64,000 nt of DNA, from the NCBI GenBank assembly GCA_964023275.1, contig OZ029914.1, positions 38,354,424 to 38,418,423 of the forward strand, written 5' to 3'. Below are positions 24,401 to 38,700 of the stretch, one piece after another. A program made the translations under genes and the position numbers. The notes beneath the pieces are model-generated. The model was not told where the DNA came from. It saw only the letters and a list, made by a program, of their open reading frames with translations, and did not search any database. Numbering within the stretch: the first letter of the stretch is position 1; every line of letters begins with the position of its first letter. This DNA comes from Norana najaformis. Taxonomy: Eukaryota; Annelida; Clitellata; Crassiclitellata; Hormogastridae.

Positions 24401-24931
24401 GTAATGTGCACTCAATGTGGGATCTATACTGAAGCATGGCGATTCTCAGGCATCTGTGCTAATTCGCGTCTTTATACAGCCAAGGGGTCCAAAGGATACG
24501 AAGCGCCACAACATCGAGACACTAGAGAGAAGTTATGGACGTTCAACAGTTAGCTCACCGATATTTTGTTATAACCCATCACACTGTTGTAGTTCAAGTT
24601 GAATATGACATGATACGGTATACTTTCGATGACAGGCTATACCATTTCCATACGAAATCCTATAGCGCCACTGCAATAATGATTGAAACTTCATTCGAAA
24701 TGAGTCAAAGAATAGACAAGTTTTCAGTCGAGTTCTGAAGACTAACAGATTTTGAAGAGCTAACGTTAGCCGGAAGAGAGCTCCAGAGGCAAGGGCCGGT
24801 GATTGAAAAGGCGCGCCAGCCAAGAGCTTACTATGTCCACTGAGTTGTTCAATTAAAACAATCCGAGAACGTAGCCGAGAAGAGATAAGTCTTCAGAATC
24901 AATATAGAGTGGCGATAGTGAAATGTAGAGC

Positions 24932-24972
<41 letters not shown>

Positions 24973-26748
24973 CCCACCATCACTACTACACTTAACCTTG
25001 TAGAAGATGAGCGGGGTCTTTAAGGTTAATCTATTTCCTATGGACAGCCAGTGCTATGGTTTAATGATCGGTGATAAGTGTTCATACTCTGAAATTTTAG
25101 AGATGGCGTTTGCCAAATCTTATGGAATCTTTAAAGCCCCATAAAGTTATGCTTTGAAATCCAAGTAAGAAACGAGTTGCAGTTACCAAGACGGCTGAAG
25201 ACCAGGTCTTTAGCCAAGCAAACCAAGGCTAAAAAATTAATGTGGCGTCTATGCATAAGGATCGTCGTTGTATAATTACTGTATACCATGTATAATATTT
25301 TTGGAGTATAATTATGTGTCTTTCACTATTATATTCATGTAGTAGCAATAGAGGCAGTAGTAGAAATAATAGTAGTAGTAGTGGTAGTGGTGGTAATGGT
25401 AGTGGTAGTAGTAGTAGCAGTCAGCCAGTTGAATGGATGGCAATTTGTTAAATTAGATACCTCGGTGCAGTCATCGGCAATCGTCATGGAAATGGTGTTG
25501 GTAGAATTTGGTTAGATGAAGTCATCTGCAGTGGAGCTGAACGGAGCATTGAAGCATGTACACGCTCAGTTTGGGGCAAAACTAATTGCAGCCACAATCA
25601 GGATGTCTCCATTAGTTGTGGTACGAATCACAGATACACTCTATTCAGACCATGCTTATTTTCAAAATAGAATGTTTTTTCTGTTGTCTCTTGCAAAGAC
25701 ATCTTAGTAGTCGTAATCTCAGAATTCCTCAGCGCCCAAAAAAGATTAGTCGTGGGAACCAGTTCATTTACAGGCGATAAGTTAATCTCTTCTATGCAAC
25801 AGTTAGACACAGTTGAAGGGGTGGAGTTTGCTTTGGACGAAGTGAATCCTAAAGCCATACAAAGTGAATAAGTGCATCCCATGAACAAACTATTCTGATA
25901 ACATTGGTACCAATTGTTCCTGCTTGGCGACAGAAGCATTCTTACGCAGGGAAATTTCATATTGTAGTAATTTGGAGTCTATTTGCGAAGATCGAATTAC
26001 CAATAATTGAGTTAGCTTTTGCGCTCAATAACTTCACAGTCAGCCCCTTTACAACTGAGAGTAATCATTAAAAATCATTAGCTTTTGAAGACATGTAGTA
26101 TGGATTTATCTATCTAATTATTCGTTTATTTGTGTTGCCGTTTTTAAAGGAGCTGCTCCACGACTTGTTAATACCTTGTCGTCTGTGAATAATCCAAATG
26201 AAGGACGCTTAGAGATCTACTACGCTGGAGAATGGGGCACTGTTTGTGACGACGGCTTTTCCAATACAAGTGCAAAAGTGGTTTGCACCAGTCTAGGTTT
26301 TGGGTAAATGTTTTCTCTCTAACTCACTTCCGGGCAAAAATTCTAAACAAAGAAATGATTTCACACTTTTATGTTTTCTTATAAATTTATGAAGCAGTCG
26401 GTTACTGTAATTTCTTCACATGCAAATCACTGACATTACAATTTAGTCACTCTGTTTCATAGTAGGATCTTCACATTAAGTCATTGTAAAGCAAGACCTC
26501 AGTGCATTTTGTGTAAGCCTCCCAAGAAATTTTAGCATGTATATGTTAGATAGTAAGTAGGTAATACTAATTACAGGTCGAATTACTAATCAGAGTAGGC
26601 TCTAGTAGTGGGAAGGGTAGTAAAGATGAGAGTAGTGGACGATAGTATTAATACTACTAAAATAAATAATAAGAATCAGCCATTGCAGATGTAATAGTCT
26701 CTGAATAAGTTTGTTTCATTCTGAGAAAAGTTCTGCATTTGCTTTTGC

Positions 26749-26784
<36 letters not shown>

Positions 26785-29700
26785 TAATATTAAAAATAAT
26801 AATAATAATAATAATAATGTTGATAATAATTAAAGTCTCAACAATTTTTTCTGAAAGAATGACACTTATCTCTGGTAAGTAGATAGTCACATTGGGTGTA
26901 AATGCACAGTCAAGACCCATTTATTTAAAAGGCACTTGTTTAGATCAGTTAGACCATCATGTGTGCAGCGCTTTTGCGAGATAAGGGAATGGGCTATGTT
27001 TAGTGTCTTGATATATACGCATGTGAATTCACTGGAGCATTATTAATAAATATAAAGTATTATCAGATGGCATATAAAAATTAATTCAGGTCGTTTTCTA
27101 GTCAGTTTGATCACTTTATGGGATAGTCCTGTCGAAGCTCTAAGCATTAAGTTAAGGCACGTGTTTAAATTTTATGGTTTCTATAATGTAATATTTGACA
27201 GTATGTGTTATAATGATTAGAGATATAGATATGCATGAAATATTGTGGTTAAATGCATAATTTCTTGTCTACCCGTGTGATTTCATTTAGAGACCTTGGT
27301 ACAGTAATCAAAAACCGCCATGGCAGTGGAACTGGTCGAATCTGGTTGGATGACGTCGTATGTGTTGGAACTGAACAAAGCATCGACAAATGCTCGCATA
27401 ATGCTTGGGGTTCTCACAACTGCAGCCACTTCCAAGACGTTTCGATTAGTTGTGGTGATATGAACTTCTATGCAAATCAAAATCAGCAACGAAGTATTTC
27501 TTTTTCTTTCGCGAATCGTAGAGCAGAGCATGAAGCTCTGCTATCAAATGTTTCAAAAGTTATGTGTCGATGTTAAAGAAAAAGCTATTAATTAAGCTGA
27601 GAATATTCGATCACTGTATACTAAAGAGAAAAGCAAATAGGATTTAAATGAAATATTCAGATTGTATCACGTCTTAAATTCTAGAGTTTTTGCTGCTGGC
27701 TATGCAAGACACTTTGCCAGATCGCCGAAAGAAATAGCTATGCCTCGCTCGGCACGGTGGTCAATCGGTAACGCACTTGGTCAATGATCATGCGGTTGCA
27801 GGTTCGACTCCGTGCAACGACCCCGGGAAGTTGTTTTCTCACGTCCTGCCTATGTCACCAAGCAGTTTTTTTTGATACCGGCGTAAACTGGGAAGTAAAC
27901 GGCAAGTCCCGCTATGCCCTAGCTTCCTTCAGGACTTTGGCATTCGCCGAGTGCGGGCTCAAGACCCAAGAAAAAGAGATCAGCGCCTCTAATATGTCTC
28001 ACTTGTGAGATATCGGATATATGTTTTTTCTTTTAACGTACCCTAATTGGTATCCAATAAACAAAGAAAATACTACATTGCCATTATTGAAACAAGTTTC
28101 TAAAAAACGAAAACGGATGAAGTTTTTTTGAAAATCCGTAAAAGGATTACGGTGTTGTAGGCCTATAAGCTGATGTTGTGGTTTAGATGGCAGGAAAAAC
28201 AAATCATAATTGACCTTAAAATTCACATATAATCAGTGTCAAAACATCTGCCCGTTTCCGAAGGTCTTGCATTTAATTTATAAATGCAGGTTGGAAAGCT
28301 TAACTTTCTGAATGTCTCTACCATTCGTGCTAAGCTTACCTTCGCTATATCAAAAACTACTACTGATGTATGTACGATGCCAGCCCTTACATGTGTAATG
28401 TTGTTCAACTGTTAGGAGCAACTCCAAGACTCGTCAATTCGCTATCTTCTGTGACCAATCCAGAGGAAGGAAGATTAGAGATATATTCCGCTGGAGAATG
28501 GGGGACTGTTTGTGAAGCTAGTAATTCAAATATCGACGCTAGAACGGTGTGCGAAACATTGGGTCTCGGGTAATTCCACGCCTAATAAGTTTTAACATAC
28601 AGATACTGACATTTTTTTCTTTACAAAACTTGTGGTCATACTGACGTTATCTCTTTCAATATCACTCACTGCTGAATGGTTACTAAATACTCTGCGTGGC
28701 CTTCCAAATTGATTGTAGAAGGTCCAGAATTATGAGCGATAAGTATTCAATTCATATGAGCCCCTGAAAGGATTCTAAGAGGCCTTTATTTTCAATGAGT
28801 TTGTGTCATTGCTAGCTTTACAGCGATATAAGGCCTAACGTATTAAAGTTATAAGATATCATCATAACAGCACAATAAATTTAGAAGCGAATAAGGTATA
28901 GGCCTAATGGGTATTTGAATCCTGATCAGGCTAAAAATTTTAAAGAAAAAGAAAATCATTATTCACTAGGTTTCAAAGATTTAGACAACTTAATAGTAAC
29001 GATTTTTGTGTGCCTTTGACTAAGAAATATTAAGTGGAGATTTTTTGACAGTCAAACATAAAATTTCGCTCCAGTTAAAATAAATTTTCTGGGCATTGTA
29101 ACAGAATCCAAAAACAGAATTCAAAATGAAAAAAGGAACGTCTTAATAAACCATTAGAAAGCATTTTTCTTTGCTGACTTGAAGAAAAAGCTGTCATTTT
29201 AACCAGTTTACATTAAGGCGAGGCAAAGTTTTTTAAAAGTAAAATCAAAAGAGAATATCAAATGCAACATACAAATGCAATACTATAACATAATCATTAA
29301 CCCATTTTTGCGCTACTTAAGAAGTACTATTTAAAAAAGACAGAAATGAGTGAGTCGTTATATTTAATTGCTCTTTAAGTTTTACATCTGGTGTTTTTGC
29401 GTATTTCTAAAGTTTGATAACGTGTCATTTATAGAACGTTATTTCTCATAGGTTTAATTATAGACTGTTATTCTTAAGACATTTCTTAATCCCACTATTC
29501 GTTTGGCTTAACCACCTTCATCTGAACAAAATCTAGAAAAAGTTATTGTTAAAACGAAGAACCTTTTGTAATATTTCTTAACTTTGCGTCATAACAGATA
29601 CGATGGTGCAGTCATCGGCAATCGCCATGGAAGAGGAACTGGTCGGATCTGGTTTTATAGAGACATATGCACCTATAATCAACATGAATTACGCAGATGT

Positions 29701-32700
29701 ATCTTTAATACAGGGTTTTCAAAGGACTGCAGCCATACTGAAGATGTCTCAATCAAATGCGGTGAGACTATTTTACTGCGACTATGCCAAGAATGACGAC
29801 TACGCAATAAATATTATATAAAATAATGATGTTTGTGAATCTGCTGCCGCTGCTGATGACGATGTTGACGATGATTTCGTCTACAGCTTCTTGGTATTGG
29901 CCTCTGCATTGCCTGCCTTGGCCTCATATGTTCATATGCGTAGTTACTTCGCACTGTGAGATGAGAATGATTACCATTTAGGGACTACACCGGATTATGC
30001 TGTGCGTCTTGTCAACACACTGATTGACGTTTCAACGCCTATGGAAGGCAGACTTGAAATCTACTACTCTGGAATCTGGGGCACTGTTTGTGATGACGGC
30101 TTTACAGATGCTAGTGCAAAGGTCGCATGTGCAAGTCTCGGCTTCGGGTAATTTCAGTTCCACATGTCCTCAAATTTTACAGTTGCTTGCGATTCAACTC
30201 GCTTCAAGTAAATCTTCGGCGTTTCAGCTTTAGGTTCACTGACTTTTATCGCATAATACTTGCTCTAGATAAATGAATACAGACATTTAGTGATTTATCA
30301 ACAACAGAGCATGCAAGTATTATATGATAATAATATAATCTATTAACCTTTTCAGCTGATGCTGTCGAAAGTGCAACATAAAGGGGTCAATTAACCCGTT
30401 AGGTACATGATTATCACGTTTCAATAGTAGCAATTCAGATAGCCAAACGATTTTTGTCTATTTAAGATGTATGCGAATGAATATAACTCCAAAAATAAAT
30501 AAATAAATGAAATAAACACAAATTATAAACAACTCAAATATATGAATGAATAAATAAAAAATATACTAAAAGCAATGCATAACAAGATATTTTACTGCCT
30601 AAAATTCTTTATTTTGGGTATAGTTACAACAATTCAGTTCAATGATTAAAATCGAAAAGGCAGTAACAAATTGTTCATTTCTTTCACAAGTCTGGTTTCA
30701 AATATATTGTTTTAGATAGATAGTTTGGCAATAGATAAAGGCAGTTTATGAGATTGAATCAAATTATATGATAATTGATTTGAATAGATGAGATAATAGA
30801 TTGCAACAAATTATATCATCATTGAACTGATTATGTCAAATAATGTGACTGAATCAAAATATATGACCATTGAATTGCTGCGATCAGATAAGGCGGTATT
30901 AGATTAGTCTACTGCTATTGATTAATGACATTACCTCTGGAGCCCCCTTATTAAACGGTGATTTCATTTTAAACTCATAATATATCCGAAATAAATCAGA
31001 TATACATTTTGCACGCATTCATCATCTTTGCGGCGAATGGAGAGTGAGTGAGAACCTCTTAAAACTCTAGAAATTCCCGGAAAAAATGAGTTGATTCATA
31101 ACAATGCCTTATTCTTGTCGCACTCGTTTAGCGTCTGCACAATAAACGAATATGTAAAAAGGTGCTTTATAAATAACCTTGTGAGACGATGAACAGGCGC
31201 TATATAAATGGCCACTTATAAATCTTCATACATCACGACATATGTAGATTCATAATAATGTGGAATCATAATATGATATGACAAATCTTGAGTTTGTTAT
31301 AGTATCGCCGGTTTTGTTTCTATAGGTTCAGTGGAAGATTCATCGGAAATCGTCATGCCAACGGAACTGGCCAAATATGGTTGGACGAAGTACGCTGCGT
31401 TGGCAACGAATCGGGTATTCAGAGATGCCCTCACAACTCTTGGGGAATTCACGATTGTGGTCATTACAAAGATGTCTCAGTTAAATGCGGTGAGTTCTTA
31501 TTCATCTTGAATGCATTGAGGGAGTTCGTTTGATTTTAGCATTTCCAGCTGTTTAGCTTTTATATGAAAGACCCATCACACACTTCTTTCTAGAGACCCA
31601 TATTCGAAGTCTCTATGAACAGCAAAATCGATTGCAAGGTAGTTAGTGTCAAATAAGACTTTAACTTCGGGATGCAGCATCTCAATGATTGTGACCAACT
31701 TATCATATTCAGCTTTTGCTGTTTTATCACTACTTTTATTTGGTATGAAAATTATATAAAGAAAAAAATTGTAAAGTCACCCTTGCTAAATCAATCGTTT
31801 TTAATCCCAACGTATTATATTCGTTTAATTAGCATTCTACTAGACTAGAAATTTTTACTATTCTCTGTTGTTCTTATATCAGACGATAAAATTCAATATT
31901 GTTGATTTTGGTGACTTTAGGAAATATTTCAGATTTTTCCGTAAGACTGTCCGTTTCAGTCGCTAACGCTTCCAGTACAATGGAAGGTCAACTGGAAATC
32001 TATTATTCTGGGGTCTGGGGTGCTGTCTGTGACCACGGTTTCACGCATACCAACGTAAAAGTGGCGTGTGCCAGTCTAGGCTTTGGGTAAATGGTAGTTT
32101 ACATCGTTTACCTCATCTTTTTCTATGCGAGCATTTCTAAATAGTCCTTCAAAGTATTATTTCTAATGTTACTCGTGTTATTTATACGTATTATTAATCA
32201 ATTTCATGAAAAATTTTAAACACCACAAAATTCAAGATAAATTGCACTTTTCACAGTAAATCGATCCGGTTGAAAGACATATCATACAGCACACACATGA
32301 AAGGCAGTCAGTGATTGTTTTGGCAGCTGAAAAGTTGAAGTGTTGACTATTTTGACGATTTGTGAAGAAACCGGCTGAACTAATACAAAGAGCATTCAGA
32401 TATCATTCGCTGAATATTTGCTCAGTGTTCATATTTTTTAACATTTTTTCAGCAGGTATGTCGTTTGGTCAAAATACAGCACTGGCTTCACGGCATTAGT
32501 CGGCCTAATATATTCGGTGTTTCGCTTTTGTTAGCTATACCGGTAAATTCACCGGAAATCGTTATGGGACTGAAAAAGGTAAAATATGGTTGGATGACGT
32601 CATCTGCAATGGATCGGAACGGAGTATCGCCGACTGCTCGCATCGTCCCTGGGGTTCGCATAACTGCAATCGTGGCGAACTTATTTCAATAAAATGCGGT

Positions 32701-35700
32701 TAGTTGCATCAATGCTGGTCACTGCACCTATCCATTAGGAAGCATTTCTATTCCGGTTACTTATGACATCTTGTGTGATGTAACGCGGTATATTCCTGCA
32801 TAAAATCACGAAGTTTGCTTTTTGATATGTGTTAAGGTTCTTTCCAAGAAAGTCAGTTATTACACATTATTGTACAGTTTCTCCATTTTATACTTCAAAA
32901 CAATTACAGTAACTTCACCTATCGAGGTCTAACTTCAACGCACTATATAGGCATTTTATCTAAATATACATACAATTCTTGTCTGAAAAGTCCTGGCATG
33001 TCTATATTATACAAATATTATTATACTGTATACAAACATGGCTTGACAAATTTTAATGGCCTGCATATGTCTGCTAGTCTCTGCTAGTTGCACGCGAGTT
33101 CAAACTTGTCACGTGTCGTACGGTGGAGCGTGTTCGGCAATGTGGTGAGAGTGTCTTTTTGTAGTGTTGTTCAGCGCAAATGATACACCACGGATTAATT
33201 AGACTTTATTGAAATTAATAGGGAATGGTAACAGACTTATTCTTTGAGTTATAAATGCAATTGCTGTTTTCGGATCTTCTATACAAATTGTTGATATCGG
33301 GTCGAGACGCTTGTTGTGTGAATACTAACCCAGAAAAAACATGCAATGTAAAGTGTTTGATGGGAGTTGCTTGCTTTAGAATCTTCTGCTATATGTAATG
33401 TCAAAAGGATGGTATTTGGACAATTTTCGAACACAAAATTCCAGTCCTAAATATTGTTGACAGTCGAAATTTACAATTCTGTTATTCAGCGGCCTTTTTT
33501 CTTTCCAAACGGATACATAGGTTGAGAGTTAAAATAGCCTCGACATTTACACTTACTATCACTGTCTAATGTAAGAAATATTCAAACCGGCTGACACATA
33601 TCTGATTAAACATGGAGCGGGGCTGGCCACTTTTTACACGAAAATTTAACAACTTATAGTAACCCATATGCTGAATTTCTTAAATTTCTTGCCGTTTGAA
33701 CGGCTTCTTCAAAGTCACGCCACTGGCCAATACTTTAATACTGTACTGGCAAACATACCTTTCAGTCGAGTAAACTGAGAAAAAATAAACTAGAATTATT
33801 AGGAGTGTGATTGTCAATAGGCTTATTACCTGCACAATTTTAGATGATGCTGAAGATTATGCTGTACGACTGATCAATTCACAGAACCCCAACAGAAACC
33901 AAAAAATGGAGGGACGGCTTGAGATCTATTTTGCTGGAGTCTGGGGCACAGTTTGTGAAGACGGATTCACAGATGTCGCTGCAAAAGTAGTTTGTGCCAG
34001 CCTCGGCTATGGGTAAATTAAAAATTTATCGTAGTTGCAGAATAAAGTGTAGCCTGTCTTAAGAAACACAATTTCATTATCTTAAACATCTAATAATCGT
34101 GGTTTCAAAACTGTTAGGTCATTTACAGTGAAGTATGTTTTTTCTTTTATATATAATAGAATATCACAGGTAACTTGGTGGTCATAAGAAAACACGTTTG
34201 CCTTTGCTGCTCTGTCCCGCAATTTAATCTACAGGTGACAAAATCTATGATTCGTAGCTTCTTTAGGATAGAAGGGTGGCGATTGATTGTACAATCTCTG
34301 CAACGATATCGAACGTTTCGTACTGCTTCAAGTTAATGCGTGAGATGCATCTTGATTAGTGGCAATATTGACAGGTAGAATTTTGAAAAGTCTATGCGTG
34401 GGTATGCAAGTATACACATATATCTACATAGTGTATATACTTATAGATTTGTCAATTCATATGATAACGAAATCTTTGCTCTCGCATTTATGTACATCTC
34501 TCGTTTAATATTAATTCTTGAACCAGTTATGTGGGGACATACTTCAGCAACAGTTACTATGGAGCAGGAACTGGTCAGATCTGGTTGGATGACGTAAACT
34601 GTACTGGCAGTGAGCAGAGTATCGACAAATGCACACATCGCCCCTGGGGAGTGCATAACTGCAATCATAATAAAGATGTGTCAGTGAGTTGCGGTTAGTG
34701 TCATATTCTCAACGAAATATCTACTGAACAGAGAAATGTAACAAATCTTTCAATCTGCCTGGACTTTGCGGATAATGTAACCTAATTTAATCGAACGCTT
34801 ATAAGAAAAACTCGTACAAAAATACCATAAAAAGAATGTAAAGCTTTTGCGTTTTGTGTGCAAAAGGCAAACGATAAGATAAGACTTGTTTGGACCCTTC
34901 GATTATAATCCTCTAAACTTCCAAAGCGAAGCCCTGGGATTGAAATATATCGTTGATTTACTAAAGTTATCTGATCTACAGGGTATTAGCTCATTTTGAC
35001 TCAGGACAACACCCAACAAGAATCGTCAATTTGATCTAAACGCTCGCCTGTGAATTATCCGCGTCCATGGAGAGATAGTTCTTGTTTAATTATGTTTACT
35101 TAACTTAGAACGTTCTACATTTTATTTCGTTTAATGCATTTGTTTCAGATATTCAACATATTTTAAGAGAAATGAAGAATTTGGTCATTTTTGGCATTTC
35201 AGGAACTGTTCAGAATTTGTCAGTAAGGCTTGTTAACACGCTTTCGCACATCAGTAATCCGAAAGAAGGACGGTTAGAGATTTATTACTCTGGATCCTGA
35301 GGAACTGTGTGTGGTGATGGGTTCACGGACGCCAGCGCAAGAGTGGCTTGTGCTAGTCTTGGATTTGGGTAATTTGTAATTTCGTTTAATTTTCGTGAAA
35401 TATTCTGGATAAAATTCATGTGATTCTTATAAGATCGTAAAACTGATTAAAAGGAAGCTTGCAGTACATAGAACAAAAGATATGAAGGAGTCAAAGTTAG
35501 TACAGTTCTGAAGTATATTTTGTAAATGGGAATGCATGCTATATCCTTGTACTGTCTTTTTTATTTGAGTCATATGGCCTGCTGCTATCTGATACAAGTA
35601 ACATTAATTTTCGTCCAGGGGTTGATTATAATTTCACGTAGGACATCTGCTGCGCGTCATGTTTTGCTTATATATTTGTTTCTGTTGCTTCTTTTGGCCG

Positions 35701-38700
35701 GTGATGCTGAAAGAAATCCTAGACCAATTAGATTTCAGGGTTTAGATTTTGGTCAACAAAACATTTATTCCCTTCTTTTCTTTGTGAGCATACCCTGCAT
35801 ATACTTGCCCTGACTGATATCTGGTTTCATCCTAGTGACACACCTGGATTCATTTCTGATCTTATTCCCTGAACTTTCTCTATGCTGAATGGGCCTCTGT
35901 TCAATGGTAAAGTTAATGGATTCGCCTTTCTTTTTACGTCATATCTGCCACTGCACAAATTCACTTTGCCTATTCCTACACCCAAGTAATTTTAAGTCCT
36001 CGCTGCTACTCTCATTTCTAGCAATAAACAGGTGTTGCTTGGAAATATTTATCGGGCACTATCCCTCTCTTTGACTGATTTACTTAATGAATTCCAATCA
36101 CTACTTGAATATTGGATTTCCTTCCCTCTCAAATAGTTATTATGGTTGACTTTAATATTCATATCGATGTAGCTAGTGATTGATCTTCAATATTTCTTGA
36201 TATGTTGGAAGGGTTTGTGATGAATTAACTCGTTACCTTTTCGACACATGATAAAGGCCACACCTTGGATGTCTGGATAATTCTGATTTGATTCAAATTC
36301 GCTCCATTCTGTCCCGATGATTAATATCTATCAGATAATGTTGCAATTTTCTTAAAATTAGACTTCCCATTTAAACGGCACCCAAACTATAAAACTGCTA
36401 AATTTCGCCCTTAGCAAAAATTAATCTTAAAAAGTTGAAGCATGATATCTCAACATCTTTTTTGTGATTAGCTCCTGCACGAACAGCTAATAAGCTTGCT
36501 AAGCAGTTCCAACCCACTTTAACTGAACTTCCTGACAGGCAAATTTTTTTAGAAAAAGAGAGTAGCAGAGCGCACACCACAGCCTTGGTTTAACTCGGTC
36601 GTTTCTGAAGCTAGGCGTGGATGAAGTCAGTTAGTCATTTAGAGCATTGGTGGCGCCACTCTCGCCTTCACTCTGACCACAACAGGTTAAAGCAACAGCG
36701 CAAACTTGTGCGCAAACGTGTCATTTCCCAAATCGGAATATTTAACAAATTTAATTGCAGAAAGTTCTGCATCACCAAACACTTTGTGTATGGCTTTGAA
36801 TAAGTTATTACACATAGGGAAGTTAAATTTATTCCTTGCTGTTGTCTCTGCAACCCAAGAGCCAGCCAGTCAATTTATTTACCTTTTTTGCTGATAAGAT
36901 TTCTGGTATAGGGCTGAAATTTTTTGGTTATTCGGTAACTGATACGTTTCTTCATCCAAGTTCTTCACCTGTGGTCTTATACTACTTTCAGCCAACAGCT
37001 CTTGTACAGGTTCGCAGCCTCATATTTTCTTCACCTAACAAAAGCTCTCTCCTTGACACCATTCTTGCATCTTTTCTGAAAGAACGCTTTGATGCCTTGG
37101 ACTCAATCATTGCATCAGTTATCAATTTCTCATTGCTTGAGGGACCCTTCACATCTGCTTTTGCTCATGCTCTACTTTATCTTCGTTTAAAGAAAAATTA
37201 TCTCGACCCGGGTGACCTGTCTAATTTGACCTGTCTAATTTCAAACCCATCTCAACTTAAAATTTTATATCTAAAACTCTTAAACGGGTAGTTTTGAATG
37301 ATATACAAACCTAAATATCTTCCAACTCGCTAATATCTCCATTTACCGCACGTTTCATTCAGCAGAATCTGCACTTCTGGCTGTTCATAATGACATCATG
37401 TGCTCCATGGATAAGAGTAAGGCGACAGCTCTTGTTCTCATTGATTTATCTGCCGCCAAAGACACTGTGGACCATTCTCTCCTTCTGCATCGTCTCCAGC
37501 ATTGATTTGGAGTTTCTGGTCCCGCTCTACGTTGGTTTGCTACTTATCTCAGCCCACACACTCAATCAGTATACTTAAATAGATATTATTCATCTAGTGC
37601 TTTGTTGACCTGTGGTGTGCCGCAGGGTTCTGAACTTGATCCTCTCTTGTTTACATTATACATCACACGTTATGGTACACTCCTGGACAATCATTCACTA
37701 GGATATCATTTCAATGCGTATGCTACCCATATCTACATTTCATTTGACAGTTTGTCTTGTCACTCATCTGCGAAGATTAACCTTCTACTACTGGGCACTC
37801 CACAGTATCTTAAAAAGTTTGAATGACTTAAATCCTAAAATCTGGGTGACTCACTTGTTGATTTGACTGATGTTGCTCGTAACTAGGGGGATGTTTTTGA
37901 TTCAACTATGTGTCTCACAAACTATGTCAGTGGTATTTGGAAATCATCATACATGGATGTTCACGACTTATGCAGAATTAGGCGTTATGCCCCATGTCTT
38001 CTAAAATATCATTGGCTAACGCATTGGCCTCCAGTCGTCTTAGCTACTGTAACTCAATTCTTGTTGGTATCACAAGTCAAACATGCAGAAACTCCAAAGA
38101 GTTCAGAACTCCATGGTTAGAGCCATGAAAATACTTCAAAATATAAGCATGTAACCCCTGTGCTTAAATATTTACATTGGCTTCCTATTCAGCAAAGAAT
38201 TTGTTTCAAATTGGGATCTACAGTTTATGAAACATTGAACTACGGCCAACCGCAATACTTAAAATCAGTCCTCATTTCCCAGACTTAACAGCATTCTGCG
38301 AGGGCATTTGATTGTCTTTCTCTGGTCATACCTTGGACTAGAACTGTTCTGGGTAAACGGTCTTTTTCGGTTGCTCGATCTAAATTTTGGAATTCCCTCC
38401 CTGTCGGTTCGTTCTGTTCAGTCGCTTCTGTCATTTCGTACTCAACTCAAAACTTACCTTTTTCAAATTCATTAATGTCATTACTAGCTGAGCGAATGTC
38501 GTCTTAGTTGGGGGATTCTCCGTAGAAATCTATACCAACCAGCAAATATGTAATTCTACATTAACCGCAATAAGCTTATAATTTGAGGCTAAACAAGTTT
38601 ATTTTTATGTCTGAAAACTTAAGCAGCAAAAAAAGGGTGGAGTCTTAGTAAATTCTGTACACTGGCACCCAAGAAGAGCATATAGACAAGAAACTCCTTT

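Larger units (their letters stand above)
22980..25456 (+). other. Intron 4 (between A2 and B2)
   Basis: 2.5 kb. It contains a trinucleotide (ACT)n run at 24931-24970 and an AGT/GGT-rich run at 25363-25420. Several 60-85 codon open frames exist at 23400-24830 on both strands without family resemblance. No mobile element was recognised. Confidence 0.6.

Noticed and set aside
27745-27830. Functional tRNA gene
   Set aside because: Box B is good, but I could not fold a full cloverleaf with a paired acceptor stem, and a non-tRNA body follows; a SINE head is more likely.
35526-35813. 95-codon frame with hydrophobic segments as a small membrane protein
   Set aside because: It contains the [15 protein letters not shown]-type start of a CR1/L2 LINE and is followed by the rest of that element.
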